Positions 48,169 through 53,910 of a DNA stretch of 53,910 nt are shown one piece after another (position 1 is the first letter of the stretch; each line of letters opens with the position of its first letter). Source of the stretch: JBFWUW01 sp050247075 (GTDB taxonomy: Bacteria; Planctomycetota; Planctomycetia; Pirellulales; JBFWUW01); assembly GCA_050247075.1 (NCBI GenBank), contig JBFWUW010000053.1, forward strand, positions 1-53,910. The letters are read 5' to 3'. Both the position numbers and the translations under genes were made by a program. Below the pieces are notes generated by a model, which was not told the DNA's origin, did not search any database, and saw nothing but the letters and a program-made list of their open reading frames with translations.

Positions 48169-49668
48169 ATGCTGCGAATTTTGGGTTCGCCCAGAAGACT
48201 ATGCGACGGCGTTACCCGCCGCGACTTGTTGCATGTGGGCGGCCTGGGCGCGTTGGGCTTAACCCTGGGCGACGCCCTGCGGCTGCAAGCGCGGGCCGAG
48301 CCGATCGAACAGGGCCGGTCGTTTGGCAAAGCCAAGTCCTGCATTTTGATCTTTCCCTTTGGATCCCCACCGCAGCACGAGACCTTCGACCCCAAGCCGG
48401 AAGCACCGGTTGAGGTGCAGGGCGAAATGAAAGCCATCGGCACCAGCCTGGACGGGGCCAACATCTGCGAGCATCTGCCGCAAGTTGCCCAGGTGATGGA
48501 CCGGTTAACGGTTGTCCGTTCGATGACGCACCCCTACCCGGCGCACGGCGTGGCTTACGCCTTGACCGGCATGCCGACGTACACTCCGGCCATTGAGGCC
48601 GACCCGCGCAACAAAGACCACTGGCCGTTCTTGGGTTCCATCGTTGACTACCTGGACGAGCAGCAAGCCGGCGGGCAACTGCCGGCTGTTCCACGCAACA
48701 TGGGCTTGCCCTGGCAGTTTGGCAGCAAGAGCTCGCTCCCCACACTGGCCGGGCCGTATGCCGCTTTCCTAGGGCAAGCGTACGATCCGGTCTGGACCGA
48801 CTTCAATGGCAAGGGGACCAAGGCCGTTCCTAAATTGACCGACGGCCAGACCAACGACGTGTTCGATCCCTTCGGCGGCATCACGCCTGACGGCGCGTTT
48901 CAACTGATGGCATCGGGCGAGTTGCCGGGCGATGTATCGCTGGCCCGGCTGGGCTTGCGGCGCTCGCTGCTGTCGCAGTTCGACCGGGCCCGAGGGTATC
49001 TCGATTCGGCCGAGCCGGTACAAACGCTCGACAAGTACAATCGCGTGGCGTTTGAGCTGATTGGCACGCGGCAAGTTCGCGAGGCCTTGGACGTGCAGCG
49101 AGAACCGGCCGCCACCCGCGACAAGTTTGGCATGACGCTGTTTGGGCAATCGTGCCTGGCCGCGCGGCGGCTTGTTGAGGCGGGTGGGCGGTTTGTCTCG
49201 ATATTTTGGGATCCGTTCGAGCCTTTCGGCGGGTCGTGCTGGGACACCCACGCCAACCATTTCCCGCGGCTGAAGAACTATCTGCTGCCTGTCTTTGACC
49301 AGGCTTACGCGGCGTTGATCCGCGATCTGGAGGAGCGCGGCCTGCTGGATGAAACGCTTGTGTTGTGCGTCAGTGAACATGGCCGCACTCCGACGATCGA
49401 CAACAAGCCACAAGGGGCGGGCCGGCACCATTGGAGCAGAGTCTACTCGGCCGCGTTTGCCGGCGGCGGTGTGGCGCGGGGCCGCATCGTGGGGCGTAGC
49501 GATGCCCAGGGGGGAGACGTGGCCGACACGCCGGTTTCGCCCAAGGATATCCTGGCGACGGCGTTGCATTTGCTGGGAATCGACCCGCACACACTCGTTC
49601 GGGATCGGCTCAACCGCCCATTTCCGGCGGTCGGGGATGGCCGCTTGCGGCAAGAACTGCTGGGGTGA
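48169..49668 (+). CDS. DUF1501 protein with Tat signal
   Basis: A 499-residue exported protein of the DUF1501 family, abundant in planctomycetes and often encoded beside PVC cytochrome proteins. The twin-arginine signal is GVTRRDLLHVGGLGALGLTLGDALRL (about 14-38). The body has FPFGSPPQHETFDPKPEAP, MTHPYPAHGVAYALTG, FGGSCWDTHANHFPR, LVLCVSEHGRTPTID and GRHHWSRVYSAAFAGGGV, an alkaline-phosphatase/sulfatase-like arrangement of acidic and His residues. The reaction is unknown. The ATG at 48169 has GGAG upstream; the frame is open to 47869, but that part reads the divergent gene's spacer. Confidence 0.9.
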   Translation: MLRILGSPRRLCDGVTRRDLLHVGGLGALGLTLGDALRLQARAEPIEQGRSFGKAKSCILIFPFGSPPQHETFDPKPEAPVEVQGEMKAIGTSLDGANICEHLPQVAQVMDRLTVVRSMTHPYPAHGVAYALTGMPTYTPAIEADPRNKDHWPFLGSIVDYLDEQQAGGQLPAVPRNMGLPWQFGSKSSLPTLAGPYAAFLGQAYDPVWTDFNGKGTKAVPKLTDGQTNDVFDPFGGITPDGAFQLMASGELPGDVSLARLGLRRSLLSQFDRARGYLDSAEPVQTLDKYNRVAFELIGTRQVREALDVQREPAATRDKFGMTLFGQSCLAARRLVEAGGRFVSIFWDPFEPFGGSCWDTHANHFPRLKNYLLPVFDQAYAALIRDLEERGLLDETLVLCVSEHGRTPTIDNKPQGAGRHHWSRVYSAAFAGGGVARGRIVGRSDAQGGDVADTPVSPKDILATALHLLGIDPHTLVRDRLNRPFPAVGDGRLRQELLG

Positions 49669-49670
49669 CC

Positions 49671-49699
49671 GCCAAAAGGTGAACTTGACGCCTTTTGGC
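49671..49699 (+). terminator. Hairpin terminator of the DUF1501 gene
   Basis: GCCAAAAGG-loop-CCTTTTGGC, a perfect 9-bp stem, begins 3 bp after the stop codon at 49668. Only a weak T-run follows. Confidence 0.5.
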
Positions 49700-49777
49700 T
49701 ATCTTGCCAGGATACTTGGCCTAAACTACCCCTGCCGGCAAAGATTGGCGGCCCTGGCCGCGAAAAAGCCGACAAAA

Positions 49778-49850
49778 TGGAGGATAGGGGACTTGAACCC
49801 CTGACCTTCTGGCTGCCAGCCAGACGCTCTCCCAACTGAGCTAATCCCCC
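49778..49850 (-). tRNA. tRNA-Ala (anticodon GGC)
   Basis: A 73-nt cloverleaf on the minus strand. Acceptor GGGGGAT pairs with ATCCTCC, D-arm is GCTCAGTTGGGAGAGC, anticodon stem TCTGG/CCAGA encloses loop CTGGCAG with anticodon GGC, and the T-arm is AGGGGTTCAAGTCCCCT. The discriminator is A. CCA is not encoded (TTTT follows), so it must be added by the CCA enzyme. A TTGACA-N17-TAGTTT promoter-like pair lies 28-56 bp upstream. Confidence 0.95.
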
Positions 49851-49877
49851 GTTTGGTTTCTTGTCGGCAGAGCTCAA

Positions 49878-49906
49878 AAACTAACACCCGTTGTGGCGAC
49901 TGTCAA
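49878..49906 (-). promoter_or_regulatory. Candidate promoter of the tRNA-Ala gene
   Basis: Minus-strand TTGACA (49906-49901), 17-bp spacer, TAGTTT (49883-49878). The -35 is perfect and the -10 weak. The predicted start leaves a leader of about 20 nt. Confidence 0.45.
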
Positions 49907-49947
49907 GTTGGCTGGCGCAGACGCTCGCTTGATACAGTCTGGGAGTC

Positions 49948-50976
49948 GTGCTGTTGAAGAAGACACTGGTTAATCTGCTCAAGTTCGCGGTTTCGGCCGG
50001 GATTATCGCTTGGCTGTTTTATAAAGCCCGCCAGGACGAACATTTCACCGAGCTGGTCACCGGTCCCAAACATTGGGGGCTGTTGTTGGCGGCGGCGTTC
50101 GTGGCACTGGCCGCCGTACTGGGCACCATTCTCCGTTGGTACTTCTTGGTGCGGGCGTTGGAACTCCCCTTCACGGTCAAAGATGCTTTTCGTTTGGGGT
50201 TTTTGGGATATCTGCTGAACTTTGTCTCCGTCGGCAGCGTCGGGGGTGACCTGTTCAAGGCGGTGTTCGTCGCCCGCGAGCACCCTGGCCGGCGGGCCGA
50301 GGCCGTTGCCACGGTGGCCATTGACCGCATCATTGGCTTGTACGTGATGTTTGTCTTGGCGTCGGCATCGTTGTTGATCACCGGCCAACTCCAATCGGCG
50401 GGGCGTGACGTGCAAATCATTGGCCGCACAACGCTGCTGGCTACTTTGGCGGGGACTGTCGGCGTGGTGGTGGTGCTGCTGCCGGGAATGACCAACGGTC
50501 GGTTTAGCCATTGGATGGGGCGGATTCCCAAGGTTGGGCCGATCGTGGTGCGCTTGATGGGTGCCGTGCGGATGTACCGTCGCAAATTGCCCGTGCTGCT
50601 GCTGGCCGCCGTGATTAGCGTGGCGGTCCATTCCCTGGCCGCGGTGGCAATATTTCTGGTAGCGCGGGGCCTGCCTGGCAATGCCCCAACACTGGCCGAG
50701 CATTTCGTGGCGGTGCCGCTAGCCAATCTGACGGGCCTGTTGCCTTTGCCGATGAGCGGCATCGGTGCGCGAGAAGCCGCCATCGACTACTTGTACGTCC
50801 ATTTAACTGCGCCCGGCACCGTGCAAGCGGGCAAGGGATTTGTCGTGTCGCTCTGCTACCGGTTGATAGAGATTGCCATTGCCGCCATCGGCGTGGTGTA
50901 CTACCTGGCAGCCCGGCGCGAAGTGGCCGATGTCATGCACGAATCGGAGGAACTGGCCGAATCGGCGGCGGTTTGA
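49948..50976 (+). CDS. Lysylphosphatidylglycerol-synthase-type (UPF0104) membrane protein
   Basis: A 342-residue integral membrane protein with about eight helices, of the UPF0104/LPG_synthase_TM family, which contains the flippase part of MprF and many stand-alone members. It starts VLLKKTLVNLLKFAVSAGIIAW. The family motifs LGFLGYLLNFVSVGSVGGDLFKA and TVAIDRIIGLYVMFV are clear. No catalytic aminoacyl-transferase domain is attached, so it may flip or transport lipids. The start is GTG at 49948 with GGGAG 3 bp upstream. It stands alone between the tRNA and the coiled-coil gene. Confidence 0.85.
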   Translation: MLLKKTLVNLLKFAVSAGIIAWLFYKARQDEHFTELVTGPKHWGLLLAAAFVALAAVLGTILRWYFLVRALELPFTVKDAFRLGFLGYLLNFVSVGSVGGDLFKAVFVAREHPGRRAEAVATVAIDRIIGLYVMFVLASASLLITGQLQSAGRDVQIIGRTTLLATLAGTVGVVVVLLPGMTNGRFSHWMGRIPKVGPIVVRLMGAVRMYRRKLPVLLLAAVISVAVHSLAAVAIFLVARGLPGNAPTLAEHFVAVPLANLTGLLPLPMSGIGAREAAIDYLYVHLTAPGTVQAGKGFVVSLCYRLIEIAIAAIGVVYYLAARREVADVMHESEELAESAAV

Positions 50977-51004
50977 GGAAGGTACCGCGGACTCAAGGTT
51001 AGCC

Positions 51005-52420
51005 TTACGGGCTGGTACTGGCCGAATCGTAGTTGATGGCTTCTTCGGCCCGGCGGATCGCTTCTTCTTGCACCTTGGCCAGTTTGACGGCCAGGTCACG
51101 GTTGGCTTTGGCGGTCTTGGAAACAGCCGCCTTGGCTTTCTTAAGATCTGCAGCCATCTTGCCGCTGCGGGCCTCGGCCAAAGCCAACTCTTTCTTGAGG
51201 CGGTCCCGTTCCGTCTCCAGGCTTTGAACTTCGGACTGGTTGAAGGTGATGTGGATATTGGCGTCCTTGGTACTGGCTTCCACGTCTTGCAGCTCTTTTT
51301 GCAGGTCGCGAATGGCTGCCTCGCGCAGCGGCAGCTCGCGCTGAAACTCCCGCAGGATGACGCCGAAATCTTGCAGCGGGCGGCGATAAATGGTTGGCCC
51401 CACCTGGCGGGCAATTTCCGCGCCGATCAGCTTATCGGCCACGCTCTTCTCAATTTCGTACACCTGGCCCGACTTGAGCATTTTGGGAACTTCCTGCCCC
51501 ACGAACTCATCCCAATTGGCTACATGGTACTTGTTCTTGAGCACGTCGTCCGCCGGGCGAATGCGTGCCTCGGCCAGGGCCGATGTCAACACCTGCTGGG
51601 CCGCCGCGTCATCCTTGATGAAGTTCAGCAACACAAACAAACGGTCGGCGGGGTCATCGGGCTGCGCAGGCTTTCCGTCGCGCAAGAACTCCTCCACGAT
51701 CGGCCGGCGGCGGTTGTCTCCGCCGGCATCGTCCGGTATTGGCAGCATCGCCTTAATCTGGTCGTCCGACAATCCGGCCAGCACGTCGCGCCGATCGTTG
51801 GGCATGGTCTCATACAGCGACCACAAGCCGCCCGCCGCGGCGTTCAGCCGTTGCACTTGCTCCGCCGTTAGCGGCAGCGTGGGCGACAACGTCACGGTGG
51901 ATTGGCCGTCTTGCGCGGCGGTGACTTCAAACTCGCCCAGGTAGCGCCCGCCCGATGCGTATTCGGCCTCGTCCAGCACGTACAAGATCATCTTCGTTTC
52001 GATCTTATGGTTTTGCGGCGCGGGGACGTCGATCGTCACATTTCCGTTGCCGTCGGGCCGTTGTGGTTTGGTGTGAAACCAAATGCGCCCCCGCCCGGAA
52101 ACAACGTGTTCCAACACGGTCTTCAACTGGGCGACGCTGTAACCAACGAACCGAGGATCGGGTTCGTTGGGGACGCCAGCCGCGTTGAGATCGGTGGGAA
52201 ACTGGGCCAGCAGTTCGGTCGGGCTGATCTTGGCTGTCTCGGGATCGGTGCCGTCGGTGGTGTTCTTCAGCGTTACCTCGGCCGTGGCGATTTCTTTCTC
52301 TAGCTTGGCGACCCGCTCGCGGCCATTCTCGAGCATGACCCCGGTGCGGGCAGCCGCCCACATGAAGGCCAGGCCGGCCAGCAACACCAGCACCACAAAC
52401 ACTTTACTCAGCATGCTCAT
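51005..52420 (-). CDS. Coiled-coil planctomycete membrane protein of unknown function
   Basis: A 471-residue protein with one N-terminal transmembrane helix (about 5-22: VFVVLVLLAGLAFMWAA), a short coiled coil, and a large soluble middle. A long C-terminal coiled coil spans about 360-460 (FQRELPLREAAIRDLQKELQ, ETERDRLKKELALAEARSG, KKAKAAVSKTAKANRDLAVKL). It probably faces the periplasm. I recognise no domain. The ATG at 52420 has AGAGG upstream; the frame is open to 52516 without a transmembrane-compatible start. It overlaps nothing and is convergent with the LPG-type gene. Confidence 0.7.
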   Translation of the reverse strand: MSMLSKVFVVLVLLAGLAFMWAAARTGVMLENGRERVAKLEKEIATAEVTLKNTTDGTDPETAKISPTELLAQFPTDLNAAGVPNEPDPRFVGYSVAQLKTVLEHVVSGRGRIWFHTKPQRPDGNGNVTIDVPAPQNHKIETKMILYVLDEAEYASGGRYLGEFEVTAAQDGQSTVTLSPTLPLTAEQVQRLNAAAGGLWSLYETMPNDRRDVLAGLSDDQIKAMLPIPDDAGGDNRRRPIVEEFLRDGKPAQPDDPADRLFVLLNFIKDDAAAQQVLTSALAEARIRPADDVLKNKYHVANWDEFVGQEVPKMLKSGQVYEIEKSVADKLIGAEIARQVGPTIYRRPLQDFGVILREFQRELPLREAAIRDLQKELQDVEASTKDANIHITFNQSEVQSLETERDRLKKELALAEARSGKMAADLKKAKAAVSKTAKANRDLAVKLAKVQEEAIRRAEEAINYDSASTSP

Positions 52421-53019
52421 GCGGGCCTCTTTGGGCGTCCCAGACGCCGTGTTGATAAGACGTGCCGCGCTGGTTCTCGTGGCCCGCCAACCGGCGGCCA
52501 CAACTTCGCCAGCCATGTTCCGGTTGGCTGGCGAAATAAACCGTTGCGCAATCCCTAGACTCGATACTAGATACGGCGTCAGGGAATGTCAACTTTTCCC
52601 CGGTCCAGCGGGCCGAAAAGGGCCGAAACGCCAGCGCCAACCGGATTGTGCGGATCATGGCGATTCCGCGCTCGTCGCGTCGCGTGGCGGCTGGCGGAAA
52701 ACGATTCGTTTGTACACTGTTTAGCTATGGCTGCCCGAAGGTACTTCCGACCGGCATGGTGCATAGGTTAGGGACGCCTAGCCTTCCCATGCCCTTCGTG
52801 TATCTCCCGTTGTTCTTGACACTGCCACCGAGGAATGACAGTTCCAGTGGCTTACCGCGACCTATTATGCCACTCCGATGAGAAGATGGGTCTCTCCGGA
52901 GCCGTCGTTTGCCATTCTAGCCCGCTTTCGGCGGTTCCGTCGTGGCCACGGTCGGGCGAGAGGCAAATTTTTTGGATGAAGCCGCCGGTTGTGCAAAGCG
53001 GCGGCGGGTGGCGAGTTTG
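52421..53019. other. Spacer upstream of the coiled-coil gene
   Basis: Non-coding. It presumably includes the promoter of the coiled-coil gene. Open frames on both strands lack start context and codon bias. I see no RNA gene. Confidence 0.4.
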
Positions 53020-53284
53020 GCCCTGTCTTGGCCTTACCTGTTCCACTTTTGCCGGGTTTTGGGAGGTAGTGGTGCAGGTAAGCGTTGGCAAAAAGCGCCT
53101 ACTTTGCCGGCTTGATGCGCGCGTGGCTTTCTATTTGGTGTTGGGTTGATTGGCGTGGAGCGTTGAACGCAGTTGGACATGGAACGTCGAGCGCGATGCC
53201 GCCCCCTCACCCCCGGCCCCTCTCCCGCGGCGGGGAGAGGGGGGCGGATGTTGGGGGTGGAGAGTCGGGGGTGAAGTGGACGAC
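53020..53284. repeat. Composite repeat unit, first copy
   Basis: This unit recurs at 53636-53910. It begins with a TTACCTG...CAGGTAA hairpin (53034-53081), passes through a variable middle of about 90 bp, then GTCGAGCGCGATGC, CCCTCACCCCCGGCCCCTCT and a matching GGGGAGAGGGG arm, and ends GGAGAGTCGGGGGTGA. The hairpin is the same motif found in repeats A and B. Confidence 0.75.
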
Positions 53285-53345
53285 TGCGTGGTGTGGGATT
53301 GAGCCCACACGGAGATCGGCTGGCGTGGGCTGAAGTCCACGCTAC
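53285..53345. repeat. GTGTGGG/GCGTGGGCT hairpin repeats
   Basis: CGTGTGGGATTGAGCCCACACGG-type and GCGTGGGCTGAAGTCCACGC-type inverted repeats lie side by side. Each can form a short hairpin. Similar elements are common in planctomycete spacers. Confidence 0.5.
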
Positions 53346-53477
53346 GGGCGAAGCAGTCGCAGGCGATGGTGTGGAAACTCGGCGACAGGCAACATCCGCT
53401 CCCCTCTTGTAACACTTGCGCCCTAGCAGAAACTTGCTCCCCACTTGAAAACACGGCTTCCCTCTTGAAAACTCGGC

Positions 53478-53520
53478 TCCCCTCTCCCCTCCGCGGGAGA
53501 GGGGCTGGGGGTGAGGGGGA
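53478..53520. repeat. CCCTC/GAGAGGGG inverted repeat, middle copy
   Basis: CTCCCCTCTCCCCTCCGCGG and GAGAGGGGCTGGGGGTGAGG form the same hairpin as in the two composite units, but in reverse orientation and without their flanks. Confidence 0.6.
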
Positions 53521-53635
53521 GATTGGCGAGAAGTTCTCGCCATCTCATTCGGTCAGCGTTTTCTCCACCCCGAAGTGGCGAGATTTATCCGGTTTGAATT
53601 GCACCGCGTGCCGTTTCGGGTGGCGGCGGGCGGCG

Positions 53636-53910
53636 GTTTTGGGCCTGTTGTGGCCTTACCTGTTCCATTTTTGCCGGGTTTTGGGGGGTAGTGGTGCAGG
53701 TAAGCGATGCCGTTTGAGCGGTGGCGGGGTGGATGGGTGCGCGGGTGGTGGTGGTTGTCTGGCGCGATTGTTGGGTGTGGAGCGTCGAGCGCGATGCGGC
53801 CCCCTCACCCCCGGCCCCTCTCCCGCGGAGGGGAGAGGGGAGTAGGTGTTGGGTGTGGAGAGAGGAGAGCAGGTGTTGGGGGTGGAGAGTCGGGGGTGAG
53901 GCGGGCGACT
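53636..53910. repeat. Composite repeat unit, second copy
   Basis: It repeats the order seen at 53020-53284: TTACCTG...CAGGTAA hairpin (53656-53703), a variable middle, GTCGAGCGCGATGC, the CCCTCACCCCCGGCCCCTCT hairpin and GGAGAGTCGGGGGTGA. It carries an extra GTAGGTGTTGGGTGTGGAGA-type insertion near the end. The window ends inside or just after it. Confidence 0.7.

Noticed and set aside
1..53910. Defence island, prophage or integrated element
   Set aside because: No integrase, transposase, toxin-antitoxin pair in working order, restriction system or phage structural gene was recognised, and the tRNA-Ala gene shows no adjacent integrase or duplicated 3' end.

Overview
The window looks like a piece of a Planctomycetes chromosome (Pirellulales/Gemmatales-like). 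The evidence is the gene set: two PVC-type secreted proteins that join a dehydrogenase-like propeller to a CxxCH cytochrome motif (one also carries a ThuA domain), a sulfatase with a CSASR motif, a DUF1501 protein, a DUF1598-like secreted protein, a CE15-like esterase, a formaldehyde-activating-enzyme homologue and a double-zinc-ribbon protein. The DNA is GC-rich. Genes sit in short operons separated by repeat-rich spacers. I see no transposase, phage module, CRISPR array or recognisable defence island.

Layout. 1-1200: a spacer with one copy (A) of a diverged ~500-bp repeat. 1201-5105: a GYF_2 membrane protein, then a minus-strand operon moaE-moaA-cysteine desulfurase-like-YkgJ. 5357-9423: a small conserved protein, a YihY/BrkB protein and two tandem AI-2E-family membrane proteins. 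9424-12118: a near-perfect sigma-54 promoter drives a GlsB/YeaQ stress membrane protein, followed by two unknown genes and a secreted nucleoside hydrolase-like protein. 12462-13870: a zinc-ribbon protein and ispD. 13867-20102: a minus-strand run of PVC cytochrome protein, sulfatase, rhomboid protease and RidA. 20206-21640: the wreck of a two-gene cassette and repeat copy B. 21730-31052: a DUF1598-like protein, then a minus-strand block with CYTH, a Clp_N-ThiD2-ThiE fusion, an Mla-type lipid transporter, thiC and an ACT-domain protein. 31197-37511: a giant ThuA-PVC-cytochrome protein, a creatininase-family protein and a Fae-like protein. 37540-42313: SRP RNA-dnaX-ebfC-recR-rpoN, with a recognisable promoter. 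42374-47924: CE15-like esterase, AarF/UbiB kinase, phosphotriesterase-like protein and M20 peptidase. 48169-52420: DUF1501 protein, tRNA-Ala(GGC), an LPG-synthase-like membrane protein and a coiled-coil protein. 52421-53910: repeat-only sequence.

How the genes work together. The SRP RNA-dnaX-ebfC-recR order matches the Bacillus subtilis scr-dnaX-yaaK-recR block and combines protein targeting, the replication clamp loader and recombination. rpoN follows directly, and a -24/-12 promoter with upstream direct repeats lies in front of the stress gene at 9782. thiC and the thiE fusion supply thiamine, moaA/moaE supply molybdopterin, and ispD feeds isoprenoids. The PVC proteins, sulfatase, CE15-like esterase and DUF1501 protein fit periplasmic degradation of sulfated or complex polysaccharides.

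Most worth a second look: an A9 run in dnaX where a +1 or -1 slip gives a gamma-sized product; the A/B repeat pair with promoter-like starts and a covarying hairpin motif that recurs at the right-hand end; the sigma-54 promoter with paired upstream repeats; the Clp_N-ThiD2-ThiE fusion; the frameshifted and internally deleted cassette at 20206-20521; and a Fae homologue without the N-terminal histidine of classical Fae.
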